Shown in pieces: positions 9,581-18,269 of a stretch of 64,000 nucleotides of DNA (positions within the stretch are counted from its first letter, which is position 1; every line of letters starts with the position of its first letter). The notes under the pieces are model-generated. The model had not been told where the DNA came from, did no database searches, and saw only the letters and a program-made list of their open reading frames with translations. The DNA is from JAGVIE01 sp964520905 (GTDB lineage: Bacteria > Bacteroidota > Ignavibacteria > UBA10030 > SZUA-254): the NCBI GenBank assembly GCA_964520905.1, contig CAZFQL010000003.1:186001-250000 (forward strand). Direction: 5' to 3'. Position numbers and translations under genes: made by a program.

Positions 9581-9653
9581 TACGCCCGGAGGGACTTGAA
9601 CCCCCAACCCTTTGGTCCGAAGCCAAATGCTCTATCCATTGAGCTACGGGCGC
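9581..9653 (-). tRNA. tRNA-Arg(UCG)
   Basis: Read on the minus strand, the 73-nt gene starts GCGCCCG and ends CGGGCGU plus discriminator A, giving a 7-bp acceptor stem with one G-U pair. The anticodon stem UUUGG/CCAAA encloses loop CUUCGGA, anticodon UCG, which reads CGA. The T arm GGGGG-UUCAAGU-CCCUC is normal. CCA is not encoded. Confidence 0.93.
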
Positions 9654-9972
9654 GATAGAAAATATTTCATAAAAATATACAATTTTCTATCTCCGATAAC
9701 AAATGTAAATCATCATAAGCGCTCAACCTCCACCGCACATTGATAGATTATAATATTCATAAAATGTTTATCAATCCTCACCTTAAATTTCCTTCGTTGG
9801 AGCCACTTTAATCGTGACTGTATAGTTCTCTTTCAACTGGTTGTGATAAATCTCAATTCGCCGTTGAGTTTTAAAATCAATCCCCTTCATCCAAAGTGCG
9901 AATTCGCACTCCTTGATTGAGAAAAGGCGCATTCTTCTATAGTTTAGCCATAGAGATTATAAAAGTTAAGAA
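9654..9972. other. Non-coding stretch with an inverted repeat next to the tRNA
   Basis: A perfect 10-bp inverted repeat GATAGAAAAT (9654-9663) / ATTTTCTATC (9682-9691) abuts the 5' end of tRNA-Arg. Nothing else recognisable lies before the next gene. Confidence 0.5.
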
Positions 9973-12900
9973 ATGGCAAACATGAAAGAACAGATCATAA
10001 ATCAGAAAAAATGGAATTTTAAGAAATTCTCCAAATTAGTGATTCTTATCTTCCTATTCAGTGCTTCAATCACAGCCCAAGTCATCGATAAGAAGCAAAA
10101 TCAATCATATCCGTTATTGTTCAATTTAGTATGGGGCGGTGGAAGCGATTGGTGGCAGAACCAGTTTCATTGGAATCTCACAGTTTGGACAGATAGTATA
10201 CCTGTAAAGAGAGCACAGAGTGCATACGGAAAGCGCGACAGTATTTACTGGTCGTTTACATCGGACTGGAATGCGGGAGAACCGCTGAACAGGTTGATGA
10301 CAATACCAGATCAGTGGTATGTACGAACAGCAAGCGGATCAAGGATATCGTACTGGGGAACATATTTAGTAGATCCGACGAATTATTGTCCGCAAGTAAA
10401 CGGTAAAAGATATAATGAAAAATTAGCAGATACGTTAGCAGTGTTTGCGAATCCGACAATATGGGATGGAATAAACAGTGACGGGACGTGGGCATATCCT
10501 TTTCAGAATTTGACAGATATAGATTTAGACCGTAATGGGTTGGCAGATTATTCAGAGACGTCGCATGGCAGCACATCTGCCGAGCGGCAAGCATGGATAT
10601 GCCGAACGTGGGCGGCAGGATATTATACATTGGCAAACCGGTTAAGGTCGAAGACTGGATGGTCAAATAAATTGTTGACGTATTGGACAGTAAAAGATTC
10701 AATGGGGATGAATGCGTTCAACGGCGCCGGTTGGGAAAATGCTCCACAAAATGCGCCGGTTACATTCGATCTTTCTTTCCCAGATGCCGGTATCAATGGC
10801 TTTAATAGCGCCAAGCAAATCTTCGATACATGGAATAAAGTGACTACGACATCATTACCCAGGATGAATTATCTTAGCGCATCGATGGCGTCGGAAGCAA
10901 CTAATTTAAACTGCCCGCAGCCTTTCTGGCAGCATGCAAAAGAATGGTATAGATATATGCGCTGGACTTTAGGTATGGCGATGATAACTGACGCATACTA
11001 CAATATTCAGGATGCAGACGCTTCATCAGGAGTGAACGATCATTCAGCGTCTTTCTATTATGATGAATTTAATTCTAATCTTGGACAACCAACGGGAGCG
11101 CCACAACAATTACCGAGCGGTGTATGGGTTCGGTTCTTTACTAACGGCGCAATAATATTGAATACGCAAAGTTCAACACAAACTGTAACAAACACTAATC
11201 TTCAAGCTATAGCGGGGTACAACGGTCCGTACTATCGCTTATTCAGTAATCAAGACACCGCATGGAATAATGGATCGATCTTTACTTCTGCTACTCTTGC
11301 AACAGTGCCTGCAGTGCGATGGCGCCAGCCCATAGGAGACATGATAATATTAAAGAACTCACAAGATACCGTTATTTGTCCAATCGTTATAGATAACGCT
11401 TACGCAGGAACTACACCGGGCAGCAGTCAAGCGGTATTGACAAACTTTACTTGGGATAATGAAGCAAACAGTGGTACAGCGCTCGATTATAATCCGACTT
11501 ATAATGTCGGATACCGTAGTTCAACGGATGCACGCTGGTATCGAAGTCACAGGGCGAGCGCGGGAAGTGGAGAAGCGACCGCAGCGTACACACCGGGAAT
11601 CAATCGTGCAGGGTATTGGAGAGTGTACGAATGGCACGGCTGGGCGGGAACAGCGGCAAACTCTTACAGCGAAGCAACCAACGTACCATGCAGAATCTCT
11701 TATGATGGAGGTTATAAAGATACGACAATCAATCAGCAGATAAATGCCGGTCGATGGAATTTGTTGGGAACATTTCCGTATAGCCCCGGAGGTAATAAAT
11801 CATTAACGATCACTAATAATGCAAATGGTGTAGTAATAGCTGATGCTTTTAAGTGGGAATTTGTCGGATCGAACGGATTACCGAATCATACAATTCAAAT
11901 CCCCCAATCTCCAACGCCGACTAATCCATCAAACGGCGCAACGGGGATCGATTTAACCACAACATTAACATGGGATATCGTTGCGAGCGCAACACGATAT
12001 CACCTGCAGGTTGCAACAGATTCCATTTTTACGACGCTCGTTGTAAACGACTCTTTGTTGACAACTAACTCGCGTCAATTGCAATCTCTTGAATATCAGA
12101 AAACATACTATTGGCATGTATCGGCAATCAATCAGTATGGAAGAAGCGTGTATTCGAATCTGTCAAGGTTTACTGTTCGGTCACAGGTATTGCTTATAGG
12201 ACGAAGTTCAATCGATTTTGGCAATGTTGCAATTGGAAAAACCAAAGAAGATTCCGTTATGGTGAGGAATCCTGAATCGCGATCCATTTCGATCCTGAAA
12301 ATCAGTCAGGCGTTATCTCAGTTCAGTGTTTCTCCGCAGTCTCTCACTTTAGCTCCTAACGAGAGTCTTAAAGTGCGCATCGTATTCGCACCGACAGAAA
12401 AATCGTCGTACTCATGTCTGACGAAGTTTGATATTATCGCAGATTCGATCTCTGTGGGTACGATGCCGTTAAAAGGTTCAGGTATCAAGCCGCCTAAAAT
12501 CAGACGCATGCCTACAACCATGACTATAGTTGCAACTCCTTATGTTCCGGAGAAAGATACGCTCACAATATATAATGACGGAGATCTGGATTTGATAATA
12601 TCGTCGGCATATTCAACTAATACTGCATTCAGTATATCGCCGAGTTTAAATACAGTTGCGCCTGCCGATAGTCAGCAGTTTGTCGTTACAACTCTCTCGG
12701 AAAGCGTGAAGGTGGACAGCGGATACATAATATTAGTGAATAACAGTGAGTTATCAGTTGATTCGACCAGAATAAAAATTACGGTAGTTAACGGAGTTAA
12801 GGACAAAATTACTGTGCCTGCGAATTTTGGCATGTTGCAAAATTATCCCAATCCTTTTAATCCGGTGACAAACATAACATACAGTCTTCCTGTCGCTGCG

Positions 12901-13119
12901 AAAGTGCGAGTAATAATTTATAATGCCATCGGACAGGAAGTCAAAAACCTGGTTGATGAAACGGAAGAAATGGGTATCAGATCGGTGCAATGGGATGCGA
13001 CGGATAATAACCGTAATTCGGTTTCCAGCAGTATATATTATTGCAGGATAGAAGCCGTACCGTCAGCTGGCGGAGGTACACCTTTTGTACAGACGAAAAA
13101 GATGATCCTCTTAAAATAA
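9973..13119 (+). CDS. T9SS cargo protein: glycoside-hydrolase-like barrel, golvesin-C domain, T9SS C-terminal domain (paralogue A)
   Basis: The 1,048-residue product begins with a signal peptide (to about residue 35, ITAQ). Residues about 40-410 look like a TIM-barrel glycoside hydrolase: 'TIWDGINSDGTW', 'DIDLDRNG' and 'FYYDEF' have the strand-end acidic pattern of such enzymes, followed by a beta-sandwich (VWVRFFTNGAIILN). Residues about 500-635 match a golvesin C-terminal-like domain (GYWRVYEWHGW, WNLLGTFPYSPGG, VIADAFKWEFV). Then come a fibronectin-III-like module, an ASH/'choice-of-anchor D' module (IDFGNVAIGKTKEDSV) and the T9SS sorting domain NYPNPFNPVTNITYSLP. Catalytic residues are not proven. 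A second ATG at 9982 could be the true start. It is the direct paralogue of 18270-21257, with which it shares an identical 286-bp tract. Confidence 0.8.
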   Translation: MANMKEQIINQKKWNFKKFSKLVILIFLFSASITAQVIDKKQNQSYPLLFNLVWGGGSDWWQNQFHWNLTVWTDSIPVKRAQSAYGKRDSIYWSFTSDWNAGEPLNRLMTIPDQWYVRTASGSRISYWGTYLVDPTNYCPQVNGKRYNEKLADTLAVFANPTIWDGINSDGTWAYPFQNLTDIDLDRNGLADYSETSHGSTSAERQAWICRTWAAGYYTLANRLRSKTGWSNKLLTYWTVKDSMGMNAFNGAGWENAPQNAPVTFDLSFPDAGINGFNSAKQIFDTWNKVTTTSLPRMNYLSASMASEATNLNCPQPFWQHAKEWYRYMRWTLGMAMITDAYYNIQDADASSGVNDHSASFYYDEFNSNLGQPTGAPQQLPSGVWVRFFTNGAIILNTQSSTQTVTNTNLQAIAGYNGPYYRLFSNQDTAWNNGSIFTSATLATVPAVRWRQPIGDMIILKNSQDTVICPIVIDNAYAGTTPGSSQAVLTNFTWDNEANSGTALDYNPTYNVGYRSSTDARWYRSHRASAGSGEATAAYTPGINRAGYWRVYEWHGWAGTAANSYSEATNVPCRISYDGGYKDTTINQQINAGRWNLLGTFPYSPGGNKSLTITNNANGVVIADAFKWEFVGSNGLPNHTIQIPQSPTPTNPSNGATGIDLTTTLTWDIVASATRYHLQVATDSIFTTLVVNDSLLTTNSRQLQSLEYQKTYYWHVSAINQYGRSVYSNLSRFTVRSQVLLIGRSSIDFGNVAIGKTKEDSVMVRNPESRSISILKISQALSQFSVSPQSLTLAPNESLKVRIVFAPTEKSSYSCLTKFDIIADSISVGTMPLKGSGIKPPKIRRMPTTMTIVATPYVPEKDTLTIYNDGDLDLIISSAYSTNTAFSISPSLNTVAPADSQQFVVTTLSESVKVDSGYIILVNNSELSVDSTRIKITVVNGVKDKITVPANFGMLQNYPNPFNPVTNITYSLPVAAKVRVIIYNAIGQEVKNLVDETEEMGIRSVQWDATDNNRNSVSSSIYYCRIEAVPSAGGGTPFVQTKKMILLK
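10349..10634 (+). repeat. 286-bp tract identical to 18616-18901 (copy A)
   Basis: All 286 bases match the copy in the second paralogue, third codon positions included, and 23 more bases match to the left after one mismatch (Ser/Pro codon). Outside the tract the two genes differ at many synonymous sites. Confidence 0.95.
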
Positions 13120-13181
13120 GAAGGAAGGTATACCATATTTTATCAGAATACATGTATTGAATATAAATCTGATAATAAAAA

Positions 13182-13215
13182 ACCAGAGGCAGTATTTTTA
13201 CCTCTGGTTTTTTTT
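13182..13215 (+). terminator. Terminator after paralogue A
   Basis: Perfect stem ACCAGAGG (13182-13189) / CCTCTGGT (13201-13208), A-run before and T-run after. It may also terminate the converging minus-strand lipoprotein gene. Confidence 0.85.
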
Positions 13216-13290
13216 GTTTGATCTACTTTCTTAAACCGGCAGCTTTTTAGGTAATTTTAATTACTACCGGAATCGAAAATCGGCTATTGC

Positions 13291-14658
13291 CTAATCACAA
13301 TGAGACACACATAAAAGCCCATTGTTATACTTGTCAAGAATTGTCATCGCTCCCAGCACAAGAGCACGCTGAACTTTGGACATCGTTGCCCAGTCATTCG
13401 CGTTGTGCGTCGCTAAGAATGCATCGGCGGCAATAATCGTAAGTCGTATGCATGAGTTGGATGTTCCCTGACCGCTTCCATTTGCTCCGGCAATATTTAA
13501 TTTCGCGGCAAGCAATTGAGCATATAATTTCAAAATTCCATTGCTCGCTCCGCCCGGACCTGTGAATTGCATTATGGTTACCACCTGCGTGTTGCTGCTG
13601 ACAACAAGAGTTTTCGCGCCGGCAGGTAATCCGAGGTTTATCGGAAGATAAGCGCTTACCATATCCTGATTATGTCCATAGAGATTTGGAACTGCATGAG
13701 TTTTGTAGAAGCCGATCGTTCTTGTGCAACCCGATGGCGGTGTGCATCCGATAGTGTTAAGATAATATCTGGTATTCAGAGTACCCTTTATCCACCAATC
13801 TCTCACTAAGCCATTTATTCGGATGTTATTCTCGGCTGTGAATGATTCTTCAGTTGGTACTCCGTTGTTGCATACATGAAGCATGAAATAGCCGGTTCCG
13901 CTCTCGCAGAATTCTATTGATGCCGGGACAGGCGTTACGCTCCAGCCTGCTGTTGATACACCGGGGGTTGAAGGTGTTATCGCTCCCGGAACGTCGGTTA
14001 CTGTTACACAATTATTTGATGGTGCACAACCCGCTATTACCGGTGATTCCATTGTTGTTCCAAACGGTTGTCCAAGATGATCGATATAGTTGGTAATGGT
14101 TATGTTGGTTACGACTTTATACAAGCAGTTTGGATCGATTCCACCGAAAGGTGACATATAAACTTCATAGTAATAACAGAACGACTCACCGGGTCCTAAT
14201 ACAGGTTTATTGCTGATATATCGGAGAGGTAAATTTTCAACCACAGGCGTAAAGTCTCCACCGTCACAGCTTCTTAGAAGGGTCACCGTGATATTTAAAT
14301 TTTCAGTCGCTTCTGCTCCTGTGTTCTGAACGCAAATTTTGCCCTCAAAACCGGCCATCAGAACGCCCTTGACGGCAGTGATGGTTACCTGAAGATCACG
14401 ACATTCGTCTTTGCAAATGCTGTTGTCGGATTGATCCATAGATTTGGTGAATGTCCAACTATATAAATTATAACAACTGATGCTTACACTTTGAGCTAAA
14501 AGCGATGTACCGGTTGTTGATTGGGTTTCACCCTGTAATGGCTGTTCCGCCACTTTTGTTGTGACAGGTGAGGTAGCAGAATCTTTGCTGCATCCCGCGA
14601 GCCAGAACGTCGCCCCTACAATAAGAAGGAACGACACGAGCAAATAGAATCTTTTCAT
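13291..14658 (-). CDS. Secreted lipoprotein of unknown function, cysteine-rich
   Basis: The N-terminus is a clear lipoprotein signal (MKRFYLLVSFLLIVGATFWLAGC; lipobox LAGC, cysteine 23). The 455-residue mature protein is cysteine-rich, which fits an extracytoplasmic disulfide-bonded protein. A middle part is Ig/DUF11-like ('GKICVQNTGAEATENLNITV', then GPGESFCYYYEVYMSP). After about residue 310, CTRTIGFYKTH starts a helical C-terminal region; similar 'CTRTIGYWKTH' openings occur in many secreted bacterial proteins of unknown role. No catalytic motif is visible. It is transcribed toward paralogue A and shares a terminator region with it. Confidence 0.65.
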   Translation of the reverse strand: MKRFYLLVSFLLIVGATFWLAGCSKDSATSPVTTKVAEQPLQGETQSTTGTSLLAQSVSISCYNLYSWTFTKSMDQSDNSICKDECRDLQVTITAVKGVLMAGFEGKICVQNTGAEATENLNITVTLLRSCDGGDFTPVVENLPLRYISNKPVLGPGESFCYYYEVYMSPFGGIDPNCLYKVVTNITITNYIDHLGQPFGTTMESPVIAGCAPSNNCVTVTDVPGAITPSTPGVSTAGWSVTPVPASIEFCESGTGYFMLHVCNNGVPTEESFTAENNIRINGLVRDWWIKGTLNTRYYLNTIGCTPPSGCTRTIGFYKTHAVPNLYGHNQDMVSAYLPINLGLPAGAKTLVVSSNTQVVTIMQFTGPGGASNGILKLYAQLLAAKLNIAGANGSGQGTSNSCIRLTIIAADAFLATHNANDWATMSKVQRALVLGAMTILDKYNNGLLCVSHCD

Positions 14659-15117
14659 TGAATAACTCCTTTTGTTTTTAGAAAAATGTGAAATAAAATT
14701 TTATGCGGTGTAGATATAAATGGAATAATTTTTAAACGATATAAATAAGATATAAGTTCCAAACTTAAACTAACGATCTAAAAACCAAATGCCATTAAAC
14801 TTTGTCTATCGAAGAGAAGGTCCCAAGACCACTATCATTAAAACAAAAAAATAAAGTAAAAGCAATACTCGATTACTCATTTTATCTATTTGATCGGATG
14901 AGAGCCTCTGAACTGTCTATTCTGTGACGCAGTTGGCATGTTTCCGCGAATTCCAATAATTTATAGAAACCTATGAAAATCGTCTTTTATCCCTAAAAAC
15001 CATCTCACTGAGTTTCTCATCTTCCTGAGTTTCCCTTTATCCTGAGGCACCCGAGAGTAGTCGAGTGACGTAGGGTGAACGTTGCCAAATAATAGACTGA
15101 AGTCTCAAACTTATTAA
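14659..15117. other. Non-coding stretch between lipoprotein and glycan-modification genes
   Basis: This contains the lipoprotein's upstream region and the 3' flank of the formyltransferase/propeller gene. A degenerate repeat-like segment lies around 15034-15080 (CCTGAGGCACCCGAGAGT followed by GTCGAGTGACG). No gene seen. Confidence 0.5.
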
Positions 15118-16770
15118 TCACCCGATTTTTTTTCTCAAAATAGATGCATCGATAACTGTCAATCCATCCTGAAAATTGAGCGTATGTGTTCTAAGCAAAT
15201 TATTTTTCCAACTGGGTGTTATTTCTTGAACACGAGTCTCGGAATACTTATCTTCGGTCAGTTTTGTTATTTGATTGATGTTCATCGCATAGCCGTACCT
15301 CACCGAACAATCTTGTCCGACACGGTAAAGATTCCGATTCATTTCAAATATTTTTCCTGCTTGTCGCGCATTTTTCACATCGGAAACAACGGGATTCATG
15401 GGATGCGGTTTCCATTTATTCGTCATAAGCTCCGTTGAATGAAAAAGAAATAGTTCTTCCGAGAGCGAGGCGCCGGGATGCTCTCTGATGTTGACGAACA
15501 TCCACCATTTGCCGTCTTTCTCGAATAGCGTGGTATCGACCGCCTCCACATTTTCCATCAGGTTCATGACGAATTCCCAATTATCCGGGAAACCGGTACA
15601 CCGGTAAAGTTCGATGGTTTTGTTTTCGCTCGTTTCAGGAATCATATAATATCGATTGTCATGTCTGAAAACGAACGGGTATGATAAATGATATGGTTTT
15701 TGCAGAACTATTCTCGGCTGGTCATGATTGCCATGCTTGTCCAACGTAATGACGGATATATGAGCACGATGGTTTTTGAAGATCATCTCTTCGATGAAGA
15801 TATAATATTTATCATCGTGTAAAATTATGTGCGGATCAGCCCAGAATCGATCTTTCGCCGGTATTATTTCTTTGAAATTTCTAAAGTCGGGTGAAAGATC
15901 CGGCTTGGTATAAGAAAATAAAAGAACCCATTGCTCGAAATAGAAAAGCTTTCGAATTTTATTGGCCATTTTTTTAATCGCAAATGGCAAAAGAGCTTTG
16001 AGCATTTGAATGTTGCCCGGAGCGACATATTGCCTTGAAGAGAGTCGGTTAAGAGGACGAACAGAACGGCTGACGTTTTCGAAAAACTTTTTTTCTCCGG
16101 TATCGGATAATTCTTTCAGTGCCCGCGGGATGAAGGATACAGATTTCCAATAATTAATATTGTTATTTTCCCTCATCGATGTGTTGCCGGCAGATGTAAA
16201 TGATCGGTATATTATTTTTTCACCGGCAAACTTGTCGGAAGTCATGAGTAGATAGGCGCCGATCTCTCCACGCTCTTCGAGAACTTCCATTAATCCCGGG
16301 GGGGTGTTTTCGGGGTTCTCGATATCTCCGTGGAAAAAATACCATACGCCATATTTCGAAATTTTCGAGAGGGATAATTTATCAATATTGGCGAAACCAA
16401 ATTGAAGAAACAGATCGATCTGGTATTTTATTATTGTTTCAGTCAACGATTGATCGATGATGGATAGCGATTGTGTTTCATCAACATCTATCCGTGGGAT
16501 GCCTGCAAGTAAATTCGACGCGTCTATTTTCTCCAGAGCGTTCGGGTTGGGGTTGTGCCTATTACTGTCAAGATATCGATACAAATCGTAAAGTCCCGGG
16601 GAGCGCCTCTTCTTAGTTTGTTCCTCACTTTTATTCATGAGCACTAATTCTAAGGTAGCATAGTCAAATGATTTAATGATGTGAATAATCTCGTGGGTCC
16701 ATGCCTCCAGATTATCCGAGTCGATCAAAAGACCTATTCTAATATTATTATTCAAGCGAGTATAAACCAT
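15118..16770 (-). CDS. Formyltransferase-like / five-bladed beta-propeller fusion (glucosamine inositolphosphorylceramide transferase-like)
   Basis: The 550-residue protein has no signal peptide. Residues 1-240 have the alpha/beta layout of a formyltransferase-like Rossmann domain ('RIGLLIDSDNLEAWTHEII' at the start; 'YGVWYFFHGDIENPENTPPG' resembling the catalytic-loop region). Residues about 275-545 form a five-bladed propeller of the kind found at the N-terminus of plant glucosamine inositolphosphorylceramide transferases: FWADPHIILHDDKYYIFIEE, YPFVFRHDNRYYMIPET, VDTTLFEKDGKWWMFVN. Bacterial proteins of this architecture occur in polysaccharide loci and presumably modify or transfer sugars. 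The gene lies 35 nt downstream of a methyltransferase, suggesting one glycan- or lipid-modifying operon. Reaction unknown. Confidence 0.65.
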   Translation of the reverse strand: MVYTRLNNNIRIGLLIDSDNLEAWTHEIIHIIKSFDYATLELVLMNKSEEQTKKRRSPGLYDLYRYLDSNRHNPNPNALEKIDASNLLAGIPRIDVDETQSLSIIDQSLTETIIKYQIDLFLQFGFANIDKLSLSKISKYGVWYFFHGDIENPENTPPGLMEVLEERGEIGAYLLMTSDKFAGEKIIYRSFTSAGNTSMRENNNINYWKSVSFIPRALKELSDTGEKKFFENVSRSVRPLNRLSSRQYVAPGNIQMLKALLPFAIKKMANKIRKLFYFEQWVLLFSYTKPDLSPDFRNFKEIIPAKDRFWADPHIILHDDKYYIFIEEMIFKNHRAHISVITLDKHGNHDQPRIVLQKPYHLSYPFVFRHDNRYYMIPETSENKTIELYRCTGFPDNWEFVMNLMENVEAVDTTLFEKDGKWWMFVNIREHPGASLSEELFLFHSTELMTNKWKPHPMNPVVSDVKNARQAGKIFEMNRNLYRVGQDCSVRYGYAMNINQITKLTEDKYSETRVQEITPSWKNNLLRTHTLNFQDGLTVIDASILRKKIG

Positions 16771-16805
16771 CTATGCATAAAATTGAATGTAATATAACGT
16801 ATCAT

Positions 16806-17756
16806 TTATGATTTTTCAGCTAAGATGTAGGCGCCGGTAGTAGTTAAATCATCGTCTGATAATTTTCGAAACGGTTTCGCTAATTGTTCCCGATTGAAGT
16901 TCGGGGAGCTTGTCCTTTTCATCTCAAGTCTAATATAAAAATTTGCACCGAATAATGAATCTCTATGCTTTGAGTACGGCTCACGATTGATGATGCATCG
17001 TTTTCTGCCGCGTATTAGTTTCCACACAAAATCTGAATATGTCCAATGCCCATCCCAGGATTTTGATAACCCCATAGAAGTGAGATCGATCTGGTGCGAC
17101 ATAATGCCATTCGATTTCAAAAGTAGATAGCATCGTTTATAAAATTTTTCGATGTCCGGGATGTATTCAAGCGCAGTTTGGGAAAATATCAGATCAAATT
17201 GGTTGTCAGCAACATCTCTTAGATCGTAATCCGGCGCCTGATATGATATGCGGATAGGGTTCGTTTTATCTTCCGGGCTAATCAACGCTTGCCTGATGTT
17301 CTTCAACCGTTCTTCCAGCATTTTTTCTTTTAAATGACGGGAAGTCAGCAATGATTTTGGGAATTCATATGATACTAAAAATGGTTTCACGAGCGGAAAT
17401 TCATCGGGACCAGGAATATCCTCTTCTTTTTGAAATAGTTCAATAAGGTCTTCTAACATTTTCCGGTTTGCACCGGGGTCAGCTAAACGGACACTATCGA
17501 AAGCATAATATTGATCGGTTCCACTAATCAAAGCAGCAATCCCGGTCCCTAATGATTCTCCCGGACCGATTTCTGCAATCGTATGCGGTATGCCGAGTGG
17601 AATTTTTGAATTGATAGTAACTAAATGTCTCAACCAAACCGAATAACAATAACGAGCGGAGACGCTTTCTCCCATGCTTCCTTTCCTGGGACTTCCCTTA
17701 ACGCCCGGGATAAATGTTGCCATCCCCTTCAGCATTAATTTTATGTTTCGATTCAT
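16806..17756 (-). CDS. Class I SAM-dependent methyltransferase
   Basis: The 316-residue protein shows the SAM-binding motif I (AEIGPGESLGTGIA) and a later motif IV/post-I pair, FDLIFSQTALEYIPD and YLLLKSNGIMSHQIDLTS, typical of Methyltransf_11-type enzymes. There is no signal peptide or membrane segment. It starts an operon whose second gene is a formyltransferase/propeller protein, so the likely substrate is a sugar or glycolipid. The target atom cannot be read from the sequence. Confidence 0.8.
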   Translation of the reverse strand: MNRNIKLMLKGMATFIPGVKGSPRKGSMGESVSARYCYSVWLRHLVTINSKIPLGIPHTIAEIGPGESLGTGIAALISGTDQYYAFDSVRLADPGANRKMLEDLIELFQKEEDIPGPDEFPLVKPFLVSYEFPKSLLTSRHLKEKMLEERLKNIRQALISPEDKTNPIRISYQAPDYDLRDVADNQFDLIFSQTALEYIPDIEKFYKRCYLLLKSNGIMSHQIDLTSMGLSKSWDGHWTYSDFVWKLIRGRKRCIINREPYSKHRDSLFGANFYIRLEMKRTSSPNFNREQLAKPFRKLSDDDLTTTGAYILAEKS

Positions 17757-18269
17757 AGAGTAACTTCGCTTAAGATATTTGATATGTCATGCTTAATAAA
17801 GTGCTTTTTGCTTCCATTGCAGGCCAACATAAGAATATCAAACAACAATTATTATTTGGTCATTTTCTTACAAATCAGCCAAAATCATCCTATGAAATTG
17901 CTCTTGAACATACTACAAAAGTAAATAAAAGTCAATTTAGTTCCCTCGCATTTATTTTTGAAGACCGGGTATTTATCCGAGATGTTTCGGTATCAACACA
18001 CGGTACAATAAATGCTAAATTAATATCATAGAACAACAGTGTGAACATTTATTAATTCAAAAAGACTTGATTATCAGGGAAAATTGGGTAAATTAGATAA
18101 TTAGCTGTTCGAAACTTTAGATATAGATGTTATGCTGAGGGAAACAGAATATCTTGAGCAGAGTAGAAAAAAAATGTTTCTCCTGATCATCGGTGGGGCG
18201 AAACAGGGCTGTTAAAAATAATTCGGAATTCTCTTTTTAATCTTCGAAGAATATTATATTAGGTAAAAA
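17757..18269. other. Intergenic region upstream of paralogue B
   Basis: Divergent upstream region of the methyltransferase gene and paralogue B. An 80-codon frame (17789-18031) has no recognisable features and was not accepted. Otherwise nothing evident. Confidence 0.4.

Noticed and set aside
17789..18031. 80-codon plus-strand frame between the methyltransferase and paralogue B
   Set aside because: No ribosome binding site, no recognisable motif, ordinary intergenic composition and position in a divergent promoter region.
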